Assembly: GCA_007449985.2 (NCBI GenBank)
Contig: VIIQ02000328.1
Span: 1-64,000 of the forward strand
DNA length: 64,000 bases
Direction of reading: 5' to 3'
From: Desmodesmus armatus
Taxonomy: Eukaryota > Chlorophyta > Chlorophyceae > Sphaeropleales > Scenedesmaceae
In this document: positions 1 to 10,050 of the stretch, piece after piece
Position numbering within the stretch: the first letter of the stretch is position 1
How the letters are laid out: every line of letters starts with the position of its first letter
Notes under the pieces: generated by a model
Told to the model about the DNA's origin: nothing
Seen by the model: only the letters and a program-made list of their open reading frames with translations
The model's database searches: none
Program-made: the position numbers and the translations under genes

Positions 1-90
1 CCTAAAAACTAAAACCTAAAACCTAAACCCTAAACTCAACCTAAACCTAAACCCTAACCCTAAACCCTAACCCTAAACCCTAACCCTAAA
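1..90. repeat. Degenerate telomeric repeat tract (C-strand CCCTAAA)
   Basis: The first 90 bases are variants of CCTAAA and CCCTAAA, becoming regular alternating CCCTAAA/CCCTAA units towards position 90. Read outwards this is the TTTAGGG-type telomere of plants and many green algae, so the left edge is probably a true chromosome end or a healed break. The tract stops abruptly at retrotransposon coding sequence with no spacer. The most distal units are the most degenerate, which could be real or reflect low base quality at a sequence end. Confidence 0.85.
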
Positions 91-2247
91 CCCTTCGAGG
101 CGCAGCATACGGCACTGACGCAGGCACAGCAGCAGCAGCACGACCAGCGCTATGCAGCCCTCTCGCAGCAGGTCCAGAGGATACAAGCCACTGTACAGCA
201 GCAGCAGCAACAGCGACAGCAGCAACACCCTTCTGAGCAGGGGGCCGCTGCACTCCAACAGTCACTAGCTGAGCTAACCAAACAGCTGACAGAGTGTCGG
301 CAACGGCAAGCGCAACAGCAGCAGCAGCACGCTCAGCAGCAGCAGCACCAGCAACAGCTTATGTCGACCCTGCAAGAGAAAGTGGAGGCCCTGCAGCAGC
401 AGCACAGCACCACCCAGCCACAGCCAGCGATACCTGCACAGGAGCTGGCCAACCTACAGCAAAGTCTGGCCAGCCTACAGCAGCAGGTCACAGCACTGCA
501 GCAACAGCATAACAGCAGCACGCAGCTGTGTGGTGAGCGGGAACAGCAGCTGCAGGACAGTCTGGACAAGCAGGAGAGCCTGGTGAACCTCGCCTTTGAG
601 GACACCAAACGGCTTGATCAGGACAGCAAACACCTCCGTGCCCGCTTTGACACGGAGCTGGCACGGCTAGAGGTGTTGTATCTCCAGCAGCAGCAGGCCC
701 AGCACAAGCATGCTGCCACACTCAAGGAGGTGAGAGAGGTGACACAGCAGGGGCAGGCATGGATAAAGGACTTGCAGGGCAAGTCAAGCCACATGATGAA
801 GCAAATCTATGGCAAGGAGGGCGGCATGTCGGCAGCGGTTCGCACGCTTTGCGACACCAGCACCAAGTATGGCAAGCAGCTGCACCAGCTACAGCAGCAG
901 CTGGCTGCTATCGGCAAGCAGGTGCAGCAGCTCGAGCAGTGTAACCAGCAGCCCCGGCCAGCTCCCCCGCCGCCGCCACAACAGCAGGAGGGGGACGCAG
1001 CTGACAGCCACTCAGCCGCGTCCCTGCCACCTCCACAGCGGGAGCGACCTCTAGCAGCACAGCAGCAGCAGCAACAACAACAACAACAACAACAACAGCA
1101 GCAGCAGCAGGACGTGCCCCCCGCAGTCAGCAACGCTGCCGCCGCTGCTGCCGCCGCCATGGCAGCAGCAAAAGCAGCACAAGTCCAGGTGGAGCAGCTG
1201 ACTCAGCAGGTCGAGGCCCAACTGTCTGCCATGTCCGAGCTGCCCCTACGGACAGCCGAGGATGCAGCCGCCGTGCGCACCGCCCTTGACAGGGGCGCCA
1301 GCGCATTCATGGAGCTTGGTGGGGTGCGTGAGGAGCTGGGCAAGCTAGACACACAGATAGCAGAGGCTAGCCAGCAGTTAACCAACCAGCAGCGGCACGT
1401 CCAGCAACTGCAGCAGCAGCAGCAGGGGTGCTACATATGTGTCAAGAGCAGCGTGCCGCTCCAGCGCATGCAGCTTAGGGGTATGCTTTGTGCAGCATCT
1501 GGGGCGGACCCGGCTGACATCCAGGGCATCACCATGCTCACTGGCAATGCCGTCAGTGCGGCTGAGGCGGCTCTGCAGCTGGTGCGGTCTCAGCAGCAAG
1601 TCCCACCCCCACAGCAACATGGCCACATCCTCGCACCACAGCCGGGAGTACCATGGGGACAGCGGCAGCAGCCACAGCAGCAGCGGCAGGATGGGGCGCA
1701 TCAGCAGCACCAGCCACTTGCCCCACCGGGGCTGCCACGGCCGCTGCAGCCACACCAGCAGCAGCGACAGCAGCAGCAGCAGGGCCGCGGCCAGCTGGCA
1801 GTACCCCCTGGGCTAGGGCCGGGGCCGCAGCAGCTTCCGCCCGCGCCGCCAGCGCCCCAGCAGCAGCAGCAGCAGCCAGTCCCGCCCCCGCCAGCACCGC
1901 CCCAGCAGCAGCAGCAGCCGCGGCTTCCACAGCCACAGGAGCGACGACAGCCACAACTGCTTTACAGAGTCAAGGTGGCCTCACCGGAGGTTGCTGCGAG
2001 GGTCGTGTCTGTTGACACCAAACGCCGGCTACATGAGGCTCGGACAGGAGTCTATGTTGAGCACTGGCTCACCCCCTCCCAGCTCTCAGAGCGGCAAGGC
2101 ATGGCCGGCCTCATCAAGCAGCTGCAGCGGGAGCGCACCCCCTGGCGCTGGTCGCTGGCGAAGCCCACTGACCTGCAGAAAGGAGTGTACGGTCCCGACG
2201 GTAAAGTGCGCTGGCAGGTGGTATACCCATCCCCCCCTACTAATTAA
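91..2247 (+). CDS. LINE ORF1, Gln-rich coiled-coil protein (5' truncated)
   Basis: An internal ATG at 361 gives 628 residues, but the same frame is open from 91, so the natural start is lost. Most of the protein is coiled-coil or low complexity: many short Gln runs, a run of about 18 Gln near 1,060-1,110, an Ala run near 1,130-1,160, and Pro/Gln-rich segments at 1,850-1,950. The last 90 residues are ordered and contain LTPSQLSERQ followed by Trp-rich sequence and GPDGKVRWQV. That resembles the C-terminal block of many LINE ORF1 proteins, which bind element RNA in cytoplasmic RNPs. The stop TAA (2,245-2,247) overlaps the ORF2 ATG. Function rests on position and this C-terminal block, not on a named nucleic-acid-binding fold. 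Confidence 0.75.
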   Translation, partial: PFEAQHTALTQAQQQQHDQRYAALSQQVQRIQATVQQQQQQRQQQHPSEQGAAALQQSLAELTKQLTECRQRQAQQQQQHAQQQQHQQQLMSTLQEKVEALQQQHSTTQPQPAIPAQELANLQQSLASLQQQVTALQQQHNSSTQLCGEREQQLQDSLDKQESLVNLAFEDTKRLDQDSKHLRARFDTELARLEVLYLQQQQAQHKHAATLKEVREVTQQGQAWIKDLQGKSSHMMKQIYGKEGGMSAAVRTLCDTSTKYGKQLHQLQQQLAAIGKQVQQLEQCNQQPRPAPPPPPQQQEGDAADSHSAASLPPPQRERPLAAQQQQQQQQQQQQQQQQQDVPPAVSNAAAAAAAAMAAAKAAQVQVEQLTQQVEAQLSAMSELPLRTAEDAAAVRTALDRGASAFMELGGVREELGKLDTQIAEASQQLTNQQRHVQQLQQQQQGCYICVKSSVPLQRMQLRGMLCAASGADPADIQGITMLTGNAVSAAEAALQLVRSQQQVPPPQQHGHILAPQPGVPWGQRQQPQQQRQDGAHQQHQPLAPPGLPRPLQPHQQQRQQQQQGRGQLAVPPGLGPGPQQLPPAPPAPQQQQQQPVPPPPAPPQQQQQPRLPQPQERRQPQLLYRVKVASPEVAARVVSVDTKRRLHEARTGVYVEHWLTPSQLSERQGMAGLIKQLQRERTPWRWSLAKPTDLQKGVYGPDGKVRWQVVYPSPPTN

Positions 2248-2249
2248 TG
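2245..2249 (+). other. TAATG stop-start overlap between LINE ORF1 and ORF2
   Basis: The ORF1 stop TAA occupies 2,245-2,247 and an ATG occupies 2,247-2,249. The frame opened by this ATG starts MELRALCLNVGG, a good match to the start of an AP-like endonuclease domain. UAAUG overlaps are known in some non-LTR elements (for example the silkworm telomeric element SART1), where ORF2 is translated by reinitiation after ORF1. That role here is inferred. Confidence 0.7.
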
Positions 2250-5200
2250 GAGCTCCGGGCGTTATGCTTGAATGTGGGCGGGAGGGCAGATGAGCGTATC
2301 CCGTTTACTCTGGACAAATAGGGTTCCATCTCCCCTTCCTCCTTTTAAATATAGGGGCAACCCGTATGATGTGTATTGTTTCTTGGAGACCATGTGGGAG
2401 GAGGGGAGTTGGGGCAATGTCAGCTTCCATGGATACCTTGCACATCACTGCACGAGGCCTGCTCCAATTGTCAGGACGGCTGGCAGACCTAGTGGGGGCA
2501 TTACGGTGTTATTGAGGGAAGACTCCCCCATCCTAGGCGCCTCCACTCCCGTTCGCGTGCGTATGGATGCATCCACGGGTATAGTGGGGGTCACATCTGA
2601 CCTGCATGCGCTCACTATAGCCTTCTGTTATTTTAGCCCTCCCAACTCTGCTGTCTATGAGTCTGGGCTTGTTGATGGGCAGTACTTGCAGGCCTTGTAT
2701 GAGTGCATGCACGAGGCGGTGGGTGCGGGGAGACAGGTTCTGTGCATGGGTGACTTCAACATAAGGGTGGGGGCATCTGCTGATGATGTGGAAGGGGTGC
2801 CCATGGACGTTGGCCCTGTTGCAGGCCTGACCGGGCCTGTTGCCAGCAACGTGCCTGCAGCTCGCAGGTCACAGGACACCACGGCTGACCCATGCCGAGG
2901 GTTTTATGCTTGGGCTCAACACATGTGGTTGTGTTCTGCTGAATGGCCGAGCGCCAGGGGATGAGGAGGGCCGCCGCACTTGTTTTGTCAATGGGGGCAG
3001 TAGTGTTGTTGACTATGGCATAGTCTCAAAGGGGTTGTATGACTCAGTGCGGTCATTTAGGGTGCTGGAAAGGGAAGGAGAGGTAGAAAGCAAGGACCAT
3101 GCTGCATTGTCAGTTTGCATTGATATGCGGCATGCACTGCAGGCAGCTGCCCCAACAGGGGCCCGTTGTCCCAAGACCCTCAGGCCTAGGGGTAGCCAGC
3201 GTAGGGAGTATGTTGAGGCCCTCCACCTTCGAGAGGCAGAGTTGGCGAGCTTGCGGGCAGCCGTGGATGCTGGCACCACTTCATGGGGGGATGCTGTCGC
3301 AAGTCTGGTGGCCATGACAAGGGCTGCAGCATTGGACGTTGTGGGGCAGCACACAGATCAGCATACCCCAGGGTCACATGCACCCTGGTACACTCCTGAA
3401 TGCATCCAGGCCCGTGACACATTCCGGGCTGCATGGAAAGCTTGGTGGCGTGCGTCAGGCCAGCAATTAGACCCATTGGTGGTGGCGGGGTTGCATGGCA
3501 CCATGCTTGCTTGTCGCCGGTCATACAAGCAGGTGACTAGGCAGGCCAAGCGGGAGTTTGAGCACAGACACCTGCAGGGGTTGATTGATACGTATTTTAG
3601 TGATCATCAGCGGGACTTTTGGAAAGTCCTCAAGGGGAACAAGGGTAGCACTTGTCCGATTCCTGATGTGCATGCATGGACTGCACACTTCACTGGCATC
3701 ATGGGGACACAACCTGAGGAGCAACGGCTCACTGAGGATGAGTTGGGCATACGTCAAGCGCTGTATGACGCATGTAGGCGGGACGGGGCATTGTTTGAGG
3801 AACTCAACAGACCCATTGAGGCTGCAGAGGTGGGGCAGGTGATGGCCACCCTACCCACCGGTAAGGCCCCAGATCTGCAAGGGCTCACATGTGAGCTGTT
3901 AAAGGCGCCCGCTGCTGCCGCTGGGGAGGCTGAGGAGGCCCCTACAGAGGGCAGCGAGCAATCCTTTGCATGTACTCCCTACGTTGAGTGCGTCACAAGT
4001 GTGCTGCATCAGGCGCTGGTGTCTGGGGGAGGTGGTGGTTGTGACGTATTGGAATGCAGCAAGGCCGGGCCGGTTCCTAAGCCGCTTGCGTCACGCACAC
4101 CCACAGATTTGAATAACTACCGTCCTGTGGGGGTAGGGAGTGTGTTTGGGAAAGTCCAGGATAGACTTCTATTACGGCGGTTTGATGGCATTGTGGAGCG
4201 TGAAGGGGTGAGGGCCCCCACACAGTGTGGGTTCCGAGGCAAGCATGGGTGTTTGGATGCACTGTTTACCATGCAGCACTTGATATCTAAAGTCCACTGG
4301 GCTGGCCCTGGGTCCTCTCGGCGCCACTCCAAACTTTGGGTTGTGTTTGTGGACTTCAAGAAGGCGTTCGACCTTGTCAGGCGCGATCTCCTGATTGCTA
4401 GGTGTAGGGAGTTGGGGGTACACGGGCCTTTTCTGGAGGCCATTACGTCGTTGTACGATCGAGTGCTGGTCCGTGTGTGTGTGAACGGGCGACTTGGTCC
4501 AGCGTTCGCCACGCATCGTGGTACGCGGCAGGGCAGCGAGCTGTCCCCGCTATTGTTCGGACTCTTTATGGATCTTTTGCATGAGTTGATTCAACAACGG
4601 GTGCCTGGCGCTGGACCCATCATTGGCAACCTCAGCGTGCCGGATGTCATGTACGCAGATGACGTTAATTTGCTGGCGTGGGCCGCCCACCACAGCCAGC
4701 AGTTGCTCGACTGCCTGTCTCTGTTTTGTACGTTATTCGATATGGAGGTCAACATTGATAAAACACATGTTATGGTGTTCCGCCGGCCGCGTGTTCCGTG
4801 CCCTACGGACGTGTTGATGTACAGGGGACAGCCGTTACGGTACGTGGAGACATGTACGTATCTGGGAGTGCAGCTTCACGCGACACAGGGCTTCAACACT
4901 GCCAGCCACGAGCTGGCAGTGAAGGGGCGCAAGGCCATGTTGGGGCTGCTGCACTTGCTCAGACTGCATCACATCTCCCAGGGCGACATGCGTCTAAGGA
5001 TGTTCGACATCTTAGTTGAACCAGTGTTGTCCTATGGGGCACATATTTGGGGGCCTCTGATGTGCCCTAAGTGGCTGACTGACAGCTACAGTGGTCGCAT
5101 GTGCAAGGCTGACGATGTTCATTTCCTCTTTTTGCGGGAGCTTGATGGAGCACACCCCAAGACTAGCCGTGATGTATTGCTTCGTGAAACCCACCGGGCC

Positions 5201-6217
5201 TCTCTACCATGTCGGTGGCTATCTCTGGCAGCCAGTTGGTGGGCCAAGCTGGCCGCTATGGAGTCCGCACGGTTGGCTCACCAGGTTTGGCTAGCCGACA
5301 TAGGCCTCATGTTGCATGGGTGCACAACTTGTTGGACTTACCACTTGTTGCAGGGGTTGGAAGAGATAGGGTTTGTATCAGGGGACCAATGGCGCTCAGG
5401 GGTACCAGGAGTCACTGTCGACTCTGTCAAGAGCATCACTATCACCAAAGAGGGAGTGCTGCAAGCCGCCCTGCGGTATCAGGCGGCTCATTGGCATGCG
5501 GTCATTGCCGCTAGCAACGACCCTAGAGAAGGTGTATCAGATGGCACCCATGTTAGGACGCATGCTGCTTGGGTGCATGAGTTGGATGCAGATACAGTCC
5601 ACAGTAGGGACAATGCTCCCAAGTTTCTGCACTTGTGTTTGCCTAGGGGGGTCCTTCGATGCTTAGGGCGGTACCGGCTTGGTGGGCACCACCTATATGG
5701 GCGCTTGCACGGGCCAGGTGCCGAGGAACGCGGGCGCTCATGCCCACTGTGCAGTGGCAGGGGGTTGCGGCCCGAGTGGCCTGCCACTATGCTGACTAGG
5801 TGCGGGGGTGATAGGCCAGAAGACTTGCAGCACTTTATTTGGGAATGCCCAGCGTATGACCACATCCGGGACAAATATGCCTCGTTGTTTGCATTCAGTG
5901 TGACCAACTCCGCTCAGCAGTGCATGCAGAGTGTATTTGGTGCTCCTCAGCAGCGTCAGCTGGCCCACTGTGTCGCGGCCATGGACGTATACAGGCGCTA
6001 CCTGTTGGGGAAAGGTAACCTGTTTGGAGTCCGCCCTGCGCTGCAGCCCTTGGGTTATGTGGCCGCCATGCCATACCCAGCTTGCTTGCGGCGCAGGGTC
6101 AGCCCATCAACAATGGGCTCAGTAGATGTGTTGGGAGTCGCGGTAGGGGCACTTGTAGTTGCCACCCTGTGGGTACTGCTTTGCGTGTTAGCTCAGAACG
6201 TGTTGTGCTGGCTTTGA
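2247..6217 (+). CDS. LINE ORF2: endonuclease plus reverse transcriptase (frameshifted)
   Basis: The polyprotein would nick target DNA and reverse-transcribe element RNA there. Endonuclease landmarks in order: LCLNVGG, YCFLETMW, SGGITVLLR, CYFSPPN, CMGDFN, VVDYGIVS and KDHAALSV. Reverse transcriptase landmarks: NNYRPVGVGSVFGK (near 4,110), FVDFKKAFDLV (4,345-4,378), GTRQGSELSPLLFGL (4,519-4,564) and the catalytic YADD at 4,652-4,663. The C-terminus has a CPLC pair followed by HFIWEC (5,740-5,850), the zinc finger usual in these ORF2 proteins. The reading frame changes twice: between about 2,310 and 2,350 (the first frame meets TAG at 2,319) and between about 2,850 and 2,910, after GDFN. From 2,840 to 6,217 the frame is uninterrupted, with all reverse transcriptase motifs intact. 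Element decay and sequencing indels are both possible. Confidence 0.85.
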
Positions 6218-7227
6218 TGTGTTAGTTGTACAACAGTGTTTCTGATATGCTTGAAGGACTGACCCATGTGTGTGCGTGCACGGTATGTGTAGACTGCAGA
6301 TTTACAACTGAGTCTTGAAAGCACGATACTATACTCGGTGTGTGTGGCAGTTGCCATGTCTGTGTGTGTTTTTTTTGGGGGCTGGTCTTGTCTGACGTGT
6401 CTTTGCAGGTTCCCTCGGTTCAGGTGTGCGTCTTTGGCTTACCCAGTCGATCAAGTGTAGAGAGTACCGCTTTGCGGTGAAAGTATCTACTTGTAACAAC
6501 CTCCCCCCCCCCCCCCCCCAAAAACCCTAATTCAGCTGCAACACGCTCACACATGCACTTTTGACATGAGCTAAACTGACGCTCTCGAGGCCGTCTTCTC
6601 ACAGATTATGCAATTCCCCTTACACCCCCCCCCCACTTGCTCCATTGTGACGCCGCATGCACTCCCTCTCTACTGCTACACTACCACGAGCACCGCACTG
6701 CACACACAAGGGGCGCGAACAAATACAATGTGACCATACAACAGCACCACCACACCTGTAGCAGTGCACCCCCCCCCCTTGCGTTGAGGGTCGCTGCTCC
6801 TAACCCTCCCCACCGGATCGCTGCAGCTGCTGATCAGCTCCCCCCTGGCTGTGAAGGCCACAGACCACACACACCCGGGGTGATCAAGAACTTGCAGGCA
6901 GGAGCCGCCAGCATTCTACGGCCGCTAGGTGTTGTCTTCGCTGAGTGGTGCAGGACGGGTAGAGGGAAGGCGAGCAGGCAGCAGCAGAACAGAACAGCTG
7001 GATGCCGGTGTTGGTTACAATCAGAGTACCTACATCCAGACATGTGTCCACATGTAGCTCAGAGAGGATAGGACATGTTGTACAAGCATCCCACCTGCTT
7101 TGGGTTGGGTAGAAGATGCCCCAGGCACGGATGTCCCACTGCGCAAGGACACTTCCAGGCATTGAGCTACATCACGGCATGCAGACACACCCAAGCTGCA
7201 TACCCACCCTGAGCACAGCCACATGAT
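6218..7227. other. LINE 3' UTR and unassigned subtelomeric sequence
   Basis: To about 6,500 this is TG-rich sequence that I take as the LINE 3' UTR. At 6,503-6,531 a C run is followed by AAAAACCCTAA, a telomere-like scrap. The rest is AC-rich with further C runs near 6,626 and 6,771. I found no ORF with recognisable protein features. Confidence 0.4.
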
Positions 7228-7550
7228 TGAAGTTCACCCAATGGTGATGTTGCCAGGTTGCATATGCAGGCGGACACATCCCCCTTCCACGACCCACCAA
7301 CCATGGCCCAAAGGACTGCAATTCTTTGGCATATAGGCACACCCATGCTTCATCACATGCCCGTCCCTGCTCACCCAATGTGATAGTGCCGTTGCAAGTG
7401 GCTTTCACGCGGTAGGTGGTGCCAATTGGGGGGAGCAAACGTGAATGGGGACAACAGCAATCTATGCACCCTTTTGAACATGCCAACTGAGCGCATGAGC
7501 TCCGTCTGGACCCAATGCGGTGGTGCCATTGCCAGCGGTTGGCACGTGGA
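7228..7550. repeat. Three diverged direct repeats, spacing about 140 bp
   Basis: The motif CCCAATG followed by G/T-rich sequence and TGCCxTTGCxAG recurs near 7,231, 7,375 and 7,512. Copies are diverged and share roughly 30 bases. On the minus strand they read through short blocks such as CNGTITLG and NGTTALG, but no single open frame joins them. This may be a decayed repeat-rich gene or a simple tandem array. Confidence 0.35.
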
Positions 7551-7624
7551 ACACGATGGCGCCGTAGTGTCGTTGTGTGTGTAACCATTCACTTGCGCCC
7601 CCCCCCCCCTCCGGAATGCAGCCC

Positions 7625-7935
7625 TATGGCTTTCACATGGAATGCACATGAACCTCACATGAACCTCACATGTAATTCACATGGACTTCACATGACTTCA
7701 CATGGACTTCACACGGATTTCACATGACTTCACATGGACTTCACATGTATTTCACATGACTTCACATGGACTTCACATGTTTTTCACATTGACTTCATAT
7801 GGATTTCACATGGACTTCACATGGACTTCACATGGATTTCACATGACTTCACATGGACTTCACATGACTTCACATGGACTTCACATGTATTTCACATTGA
7901 CTTCATATGGATTTCACATGGACTTCACATGGATT
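7625..7935. repeat. Minisatellite built from TTCACATG-type units
   Basis: About 310 bp of alternating 9- and 11-base units (ACTTCACATG / ACTTCACATGG with T and A variants). There is a higher-order repeat: a block of about 45 bases containing TCACATTGACTTCATATGG occurs near 7,780-7,825 and again near 7,890-7,935. The plus-strand reading frame through it (repeated DFTW/SHGLHM) is a by-product of the repeat. It abuts the WD40-like exon on its right. Confidence 0.85.
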
Positions 7936-8025
7936 TAGTGTGGTCCAACAGTTCAGCTAGCACATCACCCTCAGGGCCCCACACACGCAAGCTGCAGTCG
8001 TGGGACCCAGTCACAAAGCCAATGC
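7933..8025 (-). pseudogene. Isolated WD40-repeat-like exon
   Basis: Minus strand: a 3' splice site (TTGCTAG, exon from 8,025) is followed by GIGFVTGSHDCSLRVWG and DVLAELLDHT, a good single WD40 blade. It resembles a blade of PLAA/Doa1-type proteins, but one repeat cannot assign the family. A C-rich tract (8,051-8,103, G on the plus strand) precedes the acceptor. I found no second WD40 blade on either side. A possible donor sits where the minisatellite begins. It is most likely a gene fragment, or one exon of a gene whose other exons I cannot see. Confidence 0.45.
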
Positions 8026-8425
8026 CTAGCAAGACACACACACTCCTGGGAGGTGGGGGTGGGTGGGGTGGGGGGGGGAGTGGGGGGGGGGGGGGGGAGG
8101 GGGGACAACAACTTGACTCCACCAAGTCAAACATGCTGAGTTAACTGCCACATGCTGATGAACGAGGTCAATGTGTGTTGATCAGGAAACCCCAACAACT
8201 TCACGGCTCGTCGTGTGGCAAAACACACTGTGCAGCCGGCCGAAACACCCTTAGCTGGCAGCACCGGGCATGACAATAGTAGGGGACATAAGCACGAAGC
8301 TTGATTGGGGTCCCAAGCCTTGGGTATCATCATGGGTTGCCTGTCATTGAGCTGTTACAACTTGCAATCATGAAGTCACATCACAAACATCCCCTAAACC
8401 CCATCACAACTCGAACACAATCCTT

Positions 8426-8430
8426 TTACA
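8426..8430 (-). terminator. Candidate TGTAA poly(A) signal for the F-box/LRR gene
   Basis: TGTAA on the minus strand lies about 60 bases past the stop at 8,489. TGTAA is the usual green-algal poly(A) signal. An ACAATAAAT sequence is also present just after the stop. Confidence 0.45.
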
Positions 8431-8488
8431 AATTCTCGATACATGACCACTGCCATGAATATCCAGATTTATTGTACACTATCTGCCA

Positions 8489-10019
8489 TTAGCATGGAAG
8501 AAGGTGAATGGTCTTGCATAGACTGAGCATGTGCACCACTAAGTCCTTATCCCGAACACGTTGTTGTGTCACTCCTTCTGCGTCAATTACAGGCACATTG
8601 ACTTCACTCGAAGCATTGAAGGCATCATCGATAAGTTGGCAACGGGCAACCTGCACAACATGCACAAGCATGTGTCAGTGTATAGCAGCTTGCCAAATAG
8701 GCATCGCAACGTGACTACTAACCATGTTGGTCGATGCTCTGAACTTTCCACAATGCGCAATCATGCATGGTGCCCACACATCATGGAAGAGATGTTGACT
8801 CCGGCCCATTACTCACATGCACAACGTTGAGTGCTCCATGGAAGTCCGGCTCAAAATCAAACCCCCCCTTGAGGTCACATGCGTCTAGCACGACTCTCTG
8901 CAACGTCAGGCGAAGATGACAAAAACACATGCAGGAAATGTCACATTGGGTTTGAGCACACAACATCCATATTGTTGCATTGAGTTGAAGGCCCAACATA
9001 CGCTTCCACCTTGTGACTTGTGAGACATGCCACATGTTGCAACACTTATTATGTAGGGTTGATGCATCTAACAGTCGTGGTGCATGCGCTTATTCATCTG
9101 CTTAGCAGGCAAAAATTGCAACGAGCACGTAGACAGTGGGTTGACAAAGCTGTGCTTTCTGCATGCTGCCGTCGAGACCAACTTCAACAACCATGAGGAG
9201 AGGGGTCAAGGCGAATTGATGGCTTGCCACACATGCCTGATTCCAGCCCAACCCTTCCACCCAACCCTTCCGCCCAATCAACATAGCCTAATAATCCTGC
9301 ACTCACTTGTACTAGGGGCGCTTTCTTCACCAACGATGCAATGAAGTCTCGTGGTAGAAGAGCTGCATACACCAAACATAACATAAACAGCAGCGGCTTT
9401 GCCCTCTCACCAACACACAGCTTTCACAGAAAACACATCAACACACGTGCAAAGGTGGCAACCATATGACCACCCAATAGCAGTCCTCCGTACATGTTAC
9501 TTTCTGCCATAGTGCACCAACACGTAGACACATACAACACAATACAACCCATTTCGCCACTAAGGGCACCAGCGCTTCGATGGGCGTCACATGTGACCCC
9601 CGCTCTGCACCTTAGTGCAAGCGCTGCACCCGACCAGTCCTACCCCAGCCCTACCCACACAGGGTATCTCCTTACCTGCATGGCGAAGGGTGACAGAACG
9701 CAGACTGAGGGCACAACTTCCATCAACCAGCCGCAGCACTGCATCCGCACTGAACGACAAAACCCTGCCACCAGCACATACAGCACCCCCGTCCATTCGC
9801 GGGGTTTCAGCACGTGCAGTAGCAACGAAAGCAACTGGTCGACTGCAGTGTTGCAAGCTGATGTGTTGCAGGTGGCACCCAGCAGCAGCTACCTGCAGCA
9901 GGAAGCCATCAGTGAGGCCATATACCCTCACCAGGCACAGGTCCGTCAGGCGCGCAACGACCTTTGCAGACGGTTGCCGGCTGCTGGGGCCTAGGGCTGC
10001 AGTATGCTGGCCACTTCCC

Positions 10020-10050
<31 letters not shown>

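Larger units (their letters stand above)
91..6500 (+). mobile_element. Subtelomeric non-LTR retrotransposon (LINE), 5'-truncated at telomere repeats
   Basis: Two-ORF LINE layout: a Gln-rich coiled-coil ORF1 followed by an ORF2 with an apurinic-type endonuclease, reverse transcriptase and a C-terminal Cys/His finger. The 5' end is missing, because ORF1 is open in frame straight back to the telomeric repeats. The 5' side faces the chromosome end and the 3' side faces inward. The 3' end is set loosely: after the ORF2 stop (6,217) there is about 280 bp of TG-rich sequence to a TGTAAC motif near 6,495, then a poly-C run and AAAAACCCTAA. ORF2 carries at least two frame shifts, so this copy is probably inactive. 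Confidence 0.85.

Noticed and set aside
1553..1954. Minus-strand Ala-rich ORF over LINE ORF1
   Set aside because: It is the complement of Gln/Pro-rich ORF1 codons with no domain features.
8489..9365. The last three minus-strand exons as a separate unknown gene
   Set aside because: They join the F-box/LRR exons in exact phase and rebuild LRRs (KKAPLVQ then RVVLDACDL, NVVH then VARCQL).
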